Positions 46,656 through 57,605 of a DNA stretch of 64,000 bases are shown here, in pieces. Every line of letters starts with the position of its first letter. Within the stretch, counting starts at the first letter, position 1. The notes under the pieces are model-generated. The model was not told the origin of the DNA, made no database searches, and saw only the letters and a program-made list of their open reading frames with translations. The DNA is from Cephalotus follicularis (lineage: Eukaryota > Streptophyta > Magnoliopsida > Oxalidales > Cephalotaceae), in the NCBI GenBank assembly GCA_001972305.1, contig BDDD01001629.1, forward strand, positions 180,040 to 244,039. The letters run 5' to 3'. The translations under genes were made by a program, and so were the position numbers.

Positions 46656-48476
46656 AGTTGAGCTAAGTTATCAGATATAATAGTGTAGAGCCTTTCAGTA
46701 GGTTTTCTAGAGGAGGACTTTGTCCTCGGCATCAATGCCTTCAGTTCAAAAGAAGACTCTGTCCTTGGTAGTCATGGCATCAGATCAGATAAGTAAAGCA
46801 AAGAAATAGCAAGCACAGAAGGGAACCGTGGGTTCACGGCAGTTACTGCCAAGCAGGCTTCGGCCTAGATCAGCTCAGGCCACTATAAGTTGGCAACTAT
46901 ATTATGTAACCAGTAGGCTTCGGCCTAGATCATCACACAAAGAAAAGCCAGTTCTAGCTTAGTTGTTCTCCTCGAGTGTTTAGCCGGGATGGACCCCGGT
47001 TCTTTTCAGATATCTTTCTTTTAATCAGTTGTATTCTTATGTTATTTTAGCTTTCATGAATATTCTAGAACTAGCTAAGCAGAGAAAAGATTAAGGTTTC
47101 TTCAGGTACTTTGAGCTTTTCCTTATTGTATGCCATGAGATATGCTTTGTTTATAGTCCTTTCCCCAGTTGGGATAGTTAGTCATGCTCATGGTATGTTT
47201 TCTTCAACACATTCCTTTCTATGGATGCACCAGAGGGTGATTCGTTCTCATTCACTTAGTCAATTGGACTAATCCCGTAACAGATTCTTTTGCAGACCAG
47301 CCAGCCGGAGGAGACCCTCTAGCCCAGCAGTAGATAGCTCAGCAAGGTTGTTTTTGAGCTCAGCAGCACGGGATTTCCAGCTCGGGCGTTTAGCTTTGCA
47401 AAGCATGGGGCATACTTCGGGTTTCTTTACCCTTTCTTTTGTAGTAGGGTAGCTGAGAGCAGTTTTTCCTTGTAAGCTTTGTTTTCTTTTGCCTGCCAGG
47501 GAAGGCAGTGCATGTATGCCAGTGGACAAATATGTCATGATGTGATTCTTTCGAGATATATTATGGATGTTTTGAGTATATAGATGTGTTCATCTTGAAT
47601 TTTTATGGACTTTTCATGTTTTGAGTTGTGTGATCCCAGACCTATCAGGGGAGCTAGAGAGTCCGCGGGCTAGTATAGCAGAGATGACCCCAGCAGGGGT
47701 GTTATGTTTATGCTTGGGAGCACGGGTTATGAGCTTTACCTTGGGGAGGCAGGGTGTCCCCAGGGTGATGTTGATGTTGGCCTTGACAAGGGAGTAGGGA
47801 CAGTGTCCCTGGAGAGAGTGGCCATGGGTGCCATGTTAGAGGAGACCCGACATGGGCATAAGTGGTGTGAATAGTGTTTAAGTTATACTGTGCGTTTTGA
47901 TGTTAGTGTTGTTGTGTTGAGCAGGGGTGCCAGGGACAAGGTGTGTCCCCAGTGGAGTTTAAGTGGGCTCGTGAGGTGCACATGGCCCCTCTCCCCGGTC
48001 ATGATGTCTTTTTGTTAAGTGATCCTTAGGGACGTGCAGAGGAGGTTGTACGCCGGGGGACAAGTTTTGTATGCGTGGTATCGTGTGAAGTTAAGTGATC
48101 ACGTGAAGCATGCGTGGGTTCTCCCCATGCGCTTATGTTGGTTACTCCCCTGGGAGTTAGTTATGCGTAGCGTTTTGGATCTTGAGCTAAGGATGTTTAA
48201 GAAGGAGTAAGACCCGAGGACAAGGGGTGTCCCCGGGCATGTTGGACCACAGGTTGTTAAATGAGCATGTGCGTACCACATGAGCGCTCTCTTCTTAGGT
48301 TTTTGCTTGTAGCGCGTTAGGCCCAGTCTTTCTCCACGGGCTTTTGCGCGATAGTTTCCCTTGGAGTTTTAAGACAGCTCCTCGGGCAGTTTCAGTTTTA
48401 GAGGGTTGTTGGCAAGAGTAGCGCCATCCCCGGCAGGACACGTGTCCCATAGAGTTAGTGGGAACGGGTCCTGACA
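46656..48476 (+). repeat. Element D LTR1, right part
   Basis: Positions 46656-46660 (AGTTG) are the right TSD of element C. From 46661 the sequence continues LTR1, matching 51766 onward in LTR2 and 55586 onward in LTR3. It ends GGAACGGGTCCTGACA at 48476. Confidence 0.88.
47796..48447 (+). repeat. GGGACA/TGTCCC dyads in element D LTR
   Basis: AGGGACAGTGTCCCT (47796-47810) is a near-perfect palindrome. GGGACA-5 nt-TGTCCC (47933-47949) and GGACA-5 nt-TGTCC with flanking CCCG/CGGG (48213-48237) can form hairpins. GGACACGTGTCC (48436-48447) is a perfect 12-bp palindrome containing a CACGTG G-box. Counterparts of the last one lie at 49744, 53543 and 57337. Confidence 0.7.
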
Positions 48477-48479
48477 AGT

Positions 48480-48491
48480 TTGTATCAGAGC
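48480..48491 (+). other. Element D primer-binding site, first internal region
   Basis: TTGTATCAGAGC matches TGGTATCAGAGC at 11 of 12 positions. It lies 3 bp after LTR1. A duplicate sits at 49788-49799. Confidence 0.85.
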
Positions 48492-48615
48492 GAAGGTTTG
48501 GGTTTTTCCTTGTGCTTTCTGTGTTAGTTAGTGGGGTATCTCTTGGGGTTGCATTCATGCATTGCATATAGTTACGACGTTTTCGTGTTAGTTTAGCAGG
48601 TTGTTGTAGAAGACG

Positions 48616-48855
48616 ATGCCACCTCGGGCTCGTAGCGCGGTTCATGGCAGAGGTCATGTCAAAGGCAGATGCAGAGGAAGAGCGATTCCTCGCCAGACAG
48701 TGGAGCAACAGGTTCATGTAGAAGCGCCAGAGAAGCAAGCGCGTGTGGGAGTTGAAGAGCAAGGAGCGCAGCAGCTACTAGAGGAACCTATCCCAGCAGC
48801 GCAATCAGCCGCCCGTATGCCTCCACCAGTACCTGCCAGTGGACCTATGGAGACT
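48616..48855 (+). pseudogene. gag: Element D gag fragment, first duplicate copy
   Basis: The ATG at 48616 opens MPPRARSAVHGRGHVKGRCRGRAIPRQ, a basic Gag N-terminus. The frame is broken when the sequence jumps back into LTR sequence at about 48856, giving a short hybrid tail. It is the truncated duplicate of the copy at 49924. Confidence 0.8.
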
Positions 48856-49923
48856 ACTTTCGAGATATGTTATGGATATTTTGAGTTTATAGATGTGTTC
48901 ATCTTGTGGTTTTATGAACTTTTTATATTTTGAGTTTTGTGATCCCAGGCCTGGCAGGGGAGCTAGAGAGTACCCGGACTAGTATAGCGGAGTGAGCCCA
49001 GCAGGGGTGTTATGTTTATGCTTGGGAGCACGGGTTATGAGCTTTACCTTGGGGAGGCAGGGTGTCCCCAGGGTGATGTTGATGTTGGCCTTGACAAGGG
49101 AGTAGGGACAGTGTCCCTGGAGAGAGTGGCCATGGGTGCCATGTTAGAGGAGACCCGACATGGGCATAAGTGGTGTGAATAGTGTTTAAGTTATACTGTG
49201 CGTTTTGATGTTAGTGTTGTTGTGTTGAGCAGGGGTGCCAGGGACAAGGTGTGTCCCCAGTGGAGTTTAAGTGGGCTCGTGAGGTGCACATGGCCCCTCT
49301 CCCCGGTCATGATGTCTTTTTGTTAAGTGATCCTTAGGGACGTGCAGAGGAGGTTGTACGCCGGGGGACAAGTTTTGTATGCGTGGTATCGTGTGAAGTT
49401 AAGTGATCACGTGAAGCATGCGTGGGTTCTCCCCATGCGCTTATGTTGGTTACTCCCCTGGGAGTTAGTTATGCGTAGCGTTTTGGATCTTGTGCTAAGG
49501 ATGTTTAAGAAGGAGTAAGACCCGAGGACAAGGGGTGTCCCCGGGCATGTTGGACCACAGGTTGTTAAGTGAGCGTGTGCGTAGCACGTGAGCGCTCTCT
49601 TCTTGGGTTTTTGCTTGTAGCGCGTTAGGCCCAGTCTTTCTCCACGGGCTTTTGCGCGATAGTTTCCCTTGGAGTTTTAAGACAGCTCCTCGGGCAGTTT
49701 CAGTTTTAGAGGGTTGTTGGCAAGAGTAGCGCCATCCCCGGCAGGACACGTGTCCCATAGAGTTAGTGGGAACGGGTCCTGACAAGTTTGTATCAGAGCG
49801 AAGGTTTGGGTTTTTCCTTGTGCTTTCTGTGTTAGTTAGTGGGGTATCTCTTGGGGTTGCATTCATGCATTGCATATAGTTACGACGTTTTCGTGTTAGT
49901 TTAGCAGGTTGTTGTAGAAGACG

Positions 49924-50730
49924 ATGCCACCTCGGGCTCGTAGCGCGGTTCATGGCAGAGGTCATGTCAAAGGCAGATGCAGAGGAAGAGCGATTCCTCG
50001 CCAGACAGTGGAGCAACAGGTTCATGTAGAAGCGCCAGAGAAGCAAGCGCGTGTGGGAGTTGAAGAGCAAGGAGCGCAGCAGCTACTAGAGGAACCTATC
50101 CCAGCAGCGCAATCAGCCGCCCGTATGCCTCCACCAGTACCTGCCAGTGGACCTATGGAGACAATGCAAGCAGCAATGATGTGGGATCGGACTATGGGTT
50201 TAGGAGACCAGAGGACGCGTCAAGTGTAAGGACCGATGAGATCTTCGTCTCAAGCAGAGCAAGCAGAGAACCCCTCCAAGGTTCAGAAGCAGTGGGGACC
50301 CCAGTCCTCAGGCAATACCAGAGGTGGAGCGTCTCAGCAGATACGAACTGCCCCAGTTGCTAGCGATTTTCAGGGGAGTTCCTATCAGAGTAACAAGACC
50401 CCTCGATGCCAAGTATGCGGTAAGTTCCATGCGGGGGAATGCAAGGGAGGAAGTTCGGGATGCTACAGATGTGGCGAGATCGGGCAAATAAAGAGAAATT
50501 GTCCTCAGCAATCTCTTAGTGAAGAGATGACTCCTATGGCAGCACCAACAGCGAAGCAGACTCCAAGTAGTGGAGCAGCTACAACAAGCCAGCAGGTGAC
50601 AGGACCGAGAACAAGTTTCTCAACACCACAGAGCAACACCATTAGAGCTAGGGGTGGCAGACCTCCAAGCAAACCAGGAGCTACAGACATGTCACCAGGT
50701 GAGATCTTGCGTTCTACGTTCCTCCTATAG
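49924..50730 (+). pseudogene. gag: Element D mini-gag, first internal region
   Basis: The ATG at 49924 gives a reading frame of about 268 codons, broken by one TAA at 50227 where the second internal region has CAA. The product has an Arg-rich N-terminus, a Pro/Gln-rich middle, then CQVCGKFHAGEC and a zinc knuckle CYRCGEIGQIKRNC (about 50455-50500). In the knuckle Gln replaces the zinc-binding His. The central capsid domain typical of plant gypsy gag is absent. The frame ends at TAG 50728, about 100 bp before the polypurine tract. No pol follows. Encapsidation in trans is a possible role but is not shown. Confidence 0.82.
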
Positions 50731-50824
50731 TAGGATAAGTTAAGTTATAGTATCTGTTAGTGGAGAACAGTTGCAGAGTTCTTCCTATGGTTGGTCCTGA
50801 GAACTTTTGAGGACAAAATTTCTT

Positions 50825-50837
50825 AAGGTGGGGAGGA
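50825..50837 (+). other. Element D polypurine tract
   Basis: AAGGTGGGGAGGA directly precedes LTR2. The counterpart before LTR3 (54646-54658) reads AAGGTGGCGAGGA. Confidence 0.8.
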
Positions 50838-53583
50838 TGTAATACCTCGTACCTTTTTGGTGCTTTAAGAGTTTTTTTTGTAAGTTGATAAATATTCTTT
50901 CTTTTGAGTTTTGGGCTTATGTGTAATAATGGATAAGAGAAGGATGTTAAGCCAAGGTTTAAGTGGGTTTTGTGGAAGTTGAATGACTTTTATGCAAAGC
51001 ATCTTGAGGAAGATTCAAACTTCCAAGACAAAAGATGACTTAAGTTGGGATTAGTGTGAGATATCTTGAGATGTGGTCTTTCTTTTCTTCTAGCTTCTAC
51101 ATATTGGAGAGAGAGTTTTAGAGAGAGATAGCTAGTTTTCTTTTCTTCTTCTTCTTAGTTCATGCGCCTGGACCAGTAGCAGTTGAAGCTTTCCGAGTGC
51201 AGCAGTGGAAGAAGCAGACAAGCCAGAGGAAGAGAGTAGCAGAGAAGAAGTGACGTTAGCGTCCAAGGAAGTAGCAAGAACTGTGACTGGGATATCCTTT
51301 CTTTTAAAGCTTTTTATTGTTCATCATATGTTCTTTGATAATCCTTTTCTTCAGCTTCAGTTTGAGTAAGTGACTTTAGATGGGAAGTTGTTTTCCCTAA
51401 CGTCTTATGTGAACCATTCTTTTTGAGTGGAGTGTTCCCAGAGCCCAGAGCAAGCAAGATGTTAAGCTTTCTTATATCGTTTCATCCACGGATGAGGTAA
51501 CGTGTACGTGTTCACCCCCCTCCTAAATGTAACTTTTGTCTATAATGGGTTGTTAAGCGAGTCTGCCCCCAGGTCCTACCTAGATCTTCTGTCATCGTGG
51601 CTAGGACAGTTTACAGGGTTCGACTGCAGCCGAACACACATGTATAAGTTCCTTCCTCCTCAGCCTGTCATCACAGGATGAGAAGTTGTATGAGTCTGTC
51701 CCCGGGTTCCACACTTGGATCTCCTTGCATTGTTGCTAGGACAATGTGTAGGGTTTGAGTATAGTTGAGCTAAGTTATTAGATATAGTAGTGTAGAGATT
51801 TTCAGTGGGTTTTCTAGAGGAGGACTTTGTCCTCGGCATCAATGCCTCCAGTTTAGAGGAAGACTCTGTCCTTGGTAGTCATGCGATCAGCTCAGATAAG
51901 TAAAGCAAAGAAATAGCAAGCACAGAAGGGAACCATGGGTTTCGGCAGTTACTGCCAAGCAGGCTTCGGCCTAGATCAGCTCAGGCCACTATAAGTTGGC
52001 AACTATATTATGTAACAAGCAGGCTTCGGCCTAGATCAGCACAGCAAAGAAAAGGTAGTTCTAGCTTAGTTGTTCTCCTCGGGTGTTTAGCCTGGAAGGA
52101 CCCCAGAACTTTTCAGATATCTTTCTTTTAATCAGTTGTATTCTTATGTTATTTCAGCTTCCATGAATATTCTAGAACTAGCTAAGCAGAGAAAAGAGTA
52201 AGTTTTCTTCAAGTACTTTGAGCTTTTCCTTATTGTATGCCATGAGATATGCTTTGTTTACAGTCTTTTCCTCAGTTGGGATAGTTAATCAGTCTCATGG
52301 TAAGTTTTCTTCAGCACATTCCTTTTTATGGATGCACCAGAGGATGATTCGTTCTCATTCAATTAGTCAGGTGGACTAATCCCCTCACAGATTCTTTTGC
52401 AGACCAGACAGCCGGAGGAGACCCTCCAGCCCAATAGTAGATAGCTCAGCAAGGTAGTTTTTGAGCTCTGCAACACGAGAGCCCCAGCTCGGGCGTTTAG
52501 CTTTGCATATAATGGGGCATACTTTGGGTTTCTTTACCCTTTCTTTTGTAGTAGAGTAGCTGAGAGCAGCTTTTCCTTGTCAGCTTTGTTTTCTTTTGCC
52601 TGCCAGGGAAGGCAGTGCATGTATGCCAGAGGACAAATATGTCATGATGTGATTCTTTCAAGATATATTATTGATGTTTTGAGTATATAGATGTGTTCAT
52701 CTTGAATTTTTATGAACTTTTCATGTTTTGAGTTTTGTGATCCCAGACCTAGCAAGGGATCTAGAGAGTCCGCACGCTAGTATAGCAGAGATGACCCCAG
52801 CAGGGGTGTTATGTGTATGCTTGGGAGCACAGGTTATGAGCTTTACCCTGGAGAGGCAGGGTGTCCCTAGGGTGATGTTGATGTTGGCCTTGACAGGGGG
52901 GTAGGGACGGTGTCCCTGGAGAGAGTGGCCATGGGTGCCATGTTAGAGGAGACCCGGCATGGGCATAAGTTGTGTGAAGAGTGTTTAAGTTATGTTGTGC
53001 ATTTTGATGTTAGTGTTGTTGAGTTGAGCAGGGGTGCCAGGGACAAGGTGTGTCCCCAGTGGAGTTTAAGTGGGCACGTGAGGTGCACATGGCCACTCTC
53101 CCCGGTCATGATGTCTTTTCGTTAAGTGATCCTTAGGGACGTGCAGAGGAGGTTGTACGCCGGGGGACAAATTATGTATGCGTGGTCTCGTGTGAAGTTA
53201 AGTGATCTCGTGAAGCGTGCGTGGGTTCTCCCCATGCGCTTATGTTGGTTACTCCCCTGGGAGTTAGTTATGCGTAGCGTTTTGGATCTTGTGCTAAGGA
53301 TGTTTAAGAAGGAGTAAGACCCGAGGACAAGGGGTGTCCCCGGGCATGTTGGACCACAGGTTGTTAAGTGAGCGTGTGCGTAGCACGTGAGCGCTCTCTT
53401 CTTGGGTTTTTGCTTGTAGCGCGTTAGGCCCAGTCTTTCTCCACGGGATTTTGCGCGATAGTTTCCCTTGGAGTTTTAAGACAGCTCCTCGGGCATTTTC
53501 AGTTTTAGAGGGTTTTTGGCAATAGTAGCACCATCCCCGGTAGGACACGTGTCCCATAGAGTTAGTGGGAACGGGTCCTGACA
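50838..53583 (+). repeat. Element D LTR2 (2746 bp), shared middle LTR
   Basis: It starts TGTAATACCTCG, ends GGGTCCTGACA and is followed by a primer-binding site. It therefore serves as the 3' LTR of the first unit and the 5' LTR of the second. It is uninterrupted. Confidence 0.9.
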
Positions 53584-53586
53584 AGT

Positions 53587-53598
53587 TTGTATCAGAGC
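53587..53598 (+). other. Element D primer-binding site, second internal region
   Basis: TTGTATCAGAGC, identical to the site at 48480. Confidence 0.85.
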
Positions 53599-53722
53599 GA
53601 AGGTTTGGGTTTTTCCTTGTGCTTTCTGTGTTAGTTAGTGGGGTATCTCTTGGGGTTGCATTCATGCATTGCATATAGTTGCGACGTTTTCGTGTTACTT
53701 TAGCAGGTTGTTGTAGAAGACG

Positions 53723-54497
53723 ATGCCACCTTGGGCTCGTAGTGCGGTTCGTGGCAGAGGTCGTGTCAAAGGCAGACGCAGAGGAAGAGCGATTCCTCGC
53801 TAGACAGTGGAGCAAGAGGTTCCTGTAGAAGCGCCAGAGGATCAAGCACATGTGGGAGTTGAAGTGCAGGGAGCGCAGCAGCTACAAGAGGAGCCTATCC
53901 CAGCAGCGCAATCAGCCGCGCGTATGCCTCCACCAGTACCTGCCAGTGGACCTATGGAGACGATGCAAGCAGCAACGATGTGGGCTCGGACTATGGGTTT
54001 AGAAGACCAAAGGACGCGTCAAGTGCAAGGACGGACGAGATCTTCGTCTCAAGCAGAGCAAGCAGAGAACCCCTCCAAGGTTTAGAAGCAGTGGGGACCT
54101 CAGTCCTCAGGCAATACCAGAGGTGGAGCGTCTCAGCAGATACGAACTACCCCAGTTGCTAGCGATGTTCAGGGGAGTTCCTATCAGAGTAACAGGACCC
54201 CTCATTTCCAAGTATGCGGTAAGTTCCATGAGGGGGGAATGCAAGAGAGGAAGTTCGGGATGCTACAGATGTGGCGAGATCGGGCACATAAAGAGAGATT
54301 GTCCTCAGCAATCTCTTAGTTAAGCGATGACTCCTATGGCAGCACCAGCAGTGAAGCAGACTCCAAGCAGTGGAGCAGCTAGAACAAGCCAGCAGGCGAC
54401 AACACCGAGAACGAGTTTCTCAGTACCACAGAGCAGCACCGCCAGAGCTAGTGGTGGCAGACCTCCAAGCAAACCAGGAGCTACAGCCATGTCCTGA
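53723..54497 (+). pseudogene. gag: Element D mini-gag, second internal region
   Basis: This is collinear with 49924-50730. TAG at 53801 and TAG at 54083 stand where the first copy has CAG. One extra G near 54235 shifts the frame before the zinc knuckle, and TGA near 54495 ends it early. Its knuckle CYRCGEIGHIKRDC keeps the His that the first copy has lost, so the ancestor had a complete CCHC. The capsid domain is again absent, showing that the deletion predates the tandem array. Confidence 0.82.
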
Positions 54498-54658
54498 GGT
54501 GAGATCTTGCGTTCTAAGTTCGTCCTTTTGTAGGATAAGTTAAGTTATAGTATCTGTTAGTGGAGCATAGTTGCAGAGAAAGCAGAAATGATAGAATAGT
54601 TCTTCCTATGGTTGGTCTTGAGAACTTTTGAGGACAAAATTTCTTAAGGTGGCGAGGA

Positions 54659-57377
54659 TGTAATACCCCATACCTTTTTGGAGCTTTAAGAGTTTTTTTT
54701 TAAGTTTATGAATATGCTTTGTTTTGAGTTTTGGGCTTATGTGTAATAATGGATAAGAGAAGGATGTTAAGCCACGGTTTAAGTCATATTTGTGGAAGTT
54801 GAAGGACTTTTATGCAAAGCTTCTTGAGGAAGATTCCAACTTCCAAGACAAAAGACGGCTTAAGTTGGGATTAGTGTGAGATATCTTGAGATGTGGTCTT
54901 TCTTTTCTTCTAGCTTCTGCATATTAATGAGAGAGTTTTTGAGAGAGATAGCTAGTTTTCTTTTCTTCTTATTCTTCGTTCGTGCGCATGGACCAGTAGC
55001 AGTTGAAGCTTTCTGAGCACTGCAGTGGAAGAAGCAGACAAGCCAAAGGAAGAGAGTAGTAGAGAAGAAGGGACGTTAACATCCAAGGAAGTAGCAAGAA
55101 CTGTGAGTGGGACATCTTTTCTTTTAAAGCATTTTATTGTTCATCTTATGTTCTTTGAGAATCCTTTTCTTTAGCTTCAGTTTGAGTAAGTGGGTTTAGA
55201 TGGGAAGTTGTTATCCCTAACGTCTTATGTTAGCAATTATTTTTGAGTGGAGTGTTCCCAGAGCCCAGAGCAAGCAAGATGTTAAGGTTTTTTATATCGT
55301 TTCATCCACGGATGAGGTAACGTGTACGTGTTCACCCCCCCTCCTCAGCGAACCTATTGTCTATAATGGGTTGTTAAGTGAGTATGCCCCCAGGTCCTAC
55401 CTAGATCTCCTGTCATTGTGACAAGGACAGTGTACAGGGTTTGAGTGCAGCCGAACACAGATGTACAAGCTCCTTCCTCCTCAGCCTATCATCGCAGGAG
55501 GAGAAGTTGAGTGAGTCTGTCCCCGGGTTTCATACCTGGATCTCCTTGCATTTTTTCTAGGACAATGTGTAGGGTTTGAGTACAGTTGAGCTAAGTTATC
55601 ATATATAGTAGTGTAGAGCCTTTCAGTGGGTTTTCTAGAGGAGGACTTTTTCCTCGGCATCAATGCCTTCAGTTCAGAGGAAGACTCTGTCATTGGTAGT
55701 CATGCCATCAGCTCAGATAAGTAAAGCAAAGAAATAGAAAGCAAAGAAGGGAACCATGGGTTCTCGGCAGTTACTGCCAAGCAAGCTTCAGCCTAGATCA
55801 GCTCAGGCCACTATAAGTTGGCAACTATATTATGTAACCGGCAGGCTTCGGCCAAGATCAGCACAGCAAAGAAAAGCAAATTCTAGCTTAGTTGGTCTCC
55901 TCAGGTGTTTAGCCGGGAAGGACCCCAGTTCTTTTCATATATCTTTCTTTTAATCAGTTGTATTCTTATGTTATTTCAGCTTTCATGAATATTCTAGAAC
56001 TAGCTAAGCCGAGAAAAGAGTAAGTTTTCTTCAAGTACTTCGAGCTTTTCCTTATTGTATGCCATGAGATATGCTTTGTTGACAGTATTTTCCCCACTTG
56101 GGATAGTTAATCATGCTCATGGTAAGTTTTCTTCAATGCATTCCTTTCTATGGATGCACCAGAGGATGATTCGTTCTCATTCACTTAGTCAGTTGGACTA
56201 ATCCCCTCACAGATTCTTTTGCAGACCAGTCAGCTGGAGGAGACCCTCCAGCCCAGTAGTAGATAGCTCAGCAAGGTAGTTTTTGAGCTCAACAGCACGG
56301 GAGCGCCAGCTCGGGCGTTTGACTTTGCAAAGCAGGGGGCATACTTTGGGTTTCTTTACCCTTTCTTTTGCAGTAGAGTAGCTGAAAACAACTTTTCCTT
56401 GTAAGCTTTGTTTTCTTTTGCCTGCCAGAGGACAAATATGTAATGAATTGATACTTTCGAGATATGTTATGAATGTTTTGAGTATATAGATGTGTTCATC
56501 TTGAGTTTTTATGAACATTTCATGTTTTGAGTTTTGTGATCCCAAGTCTAGCAGGGAAGCTAGAGAGTCCCCGGGCTAGTATAGCGGAGATGAGCCCAGT
56601 AGGGGTGTTATGTTTATGCTTGGGAGCACGAGTTATGAGCTTTACCCCGCGGAGGCAGGGTGTCCATAAGGTGATGTTGATGTTGGCCTTGACAAGGGAG
56701 CAGGGAAGGTGTCCCTGGAGAGAGTGGTCAGGGGTGCCATGTTAGAGAAGGCTCGGGACGGACATAAGTTATGTGAAGAGTGTTTAAGTTATGCTGTGCG
56801 TTTTGATGTTAGTGTTGTTTTGTTGAGCAGGGGTGCTGGGGATGTGTCCCCAGGGGAGTTTAAGTGGGCGCGTGAGGTGGTCATGGCCCCTCTCCCCAGG
56901 CATGATGTCTGTTTGTTAAGTGATCCTTAGGGACGTGCAGAGGAGGTTGTACACCATGGGACAAGTTATGTATGCGTGGTCTCGTGTGGAGTTAAGTGAT
57001 CACGTGAAGCGTGCGTGGGTTCTCCCCAGGAGCTTATGTTTGTTTCTGCCCTGGGCGTTAGTTTTGCGCAACATTTTGGATCTTGAGCTAAGGATGTTTA
57101 AGAAGGAGTATGGCCCGAGGACAAGGGTTGTCCCCGGGCATGTTTGACCACAGGTTGTTAAGTGAGCGTGTGCGTAGCACGTGAGCGCTCTCTTCTTGGG
57201 TTTTTGCTTGTAGCGTGTTAGGCCCAGTCTTTCTCCATGGGCTTTTGCGCGATAGTTTCCCTTGGAGTTTTAAGACACCTCCTCAGGCAGTTTCAGTTTT
57301 AGAGGGTTGTTGGCAAGAGTAGCACCATCCCCGGCAGGACACGTGTCCCATAGAGTTAACTGGAACGGGTCCTGAAA
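54659..57377 (+). repeat. Element D LTR3 (2719 bp)
   Basis: It starts TGTAATACCCCATACC and ends GGAACGGGTCCTGAAA, with the terminal CA changed to AA. It is followed by ATCCC, the right TSD of the whole array. It is the most diverged of the three. Confidence 0.88.
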
Positions 57378-57605
57378 ATCCCACATCGGCATATACATAA
57401 TTCGTTAACCTATACATGCATTGCTACACGTACATCTATCAGACAATCCAGAGGTTAACTAGATATATACACTGTCTCATACCAACATATTTAAGTGGTT
57501 AACCTAACATACAAAATCCGTAAGTCTAAACTCACCTTTTCAGGATGGCACGCAGCTCTAGGCTGAGAACATCTAGTTTCCTACTGTAATGAGTGATAGG
57601 TACAA
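57378..57605 (-). mobile_element. LTR fragment E, minus orientation, right piece
   Basis: This resumes after the D array with CCCACATCGGC following the TSD. It shows no coding sequence and is cut at 57605 by the LTR of element F. Confidence 0.4.

Larger units (their letters stand above)
47548..50162 (+). repeat. Two tandem copies of a 1308-bp unit within element D
   Basis: The unit 47548-48856 is repeated at 48857-50162 with a period of about 1308 bp. It spans the last 930 bp of the LTR, the primer-binding site and the start of gag. The copies are nearly identical. Diagnostic bases (such as CTTGTGCTAAGG and GAGCGTGTGCGTAGCACG) make the second copy match LTR2 better than the first. Confidence 0.88.
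26386..57377 (+). mobile_element. Element D: tandem LTR-gag-LTR-gag-LTR array, pol absent
   Basis: Three LTRs share the start TGTAATACC and the end GGAACGGGTCCTGACA: LTR1 (26386-27259 + 46661-48476), LTR2 (50838-53583) and LTR3 (54659-57377). Each of the first two is followed by a primer-binding site and a short gag. Each internal region ends in a polypurine tract and the next LTR. The outer flanks ATCCT (26381-26385) and ATCCC (57378-57382) form one TSD with one mismatch. This supports a single insertion that later expanded by unequal recombination. No protease, RT or integrase is present. This resembles the known gag-only non-autonomous class (TR-GAG), which is my inference. Element C is nested in LTR1. 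Confidence 0.85.

Noticed and set aside
48295..48762. Minus-strand 155-codon frame in element D, also at 49495-50070 and 53294-53851
   Set aside because: It overlaps the LTR end, primer-binding site and gag start on the opposite strand. It is repeated only because the unit is repeated, and it has no recognisable domain.
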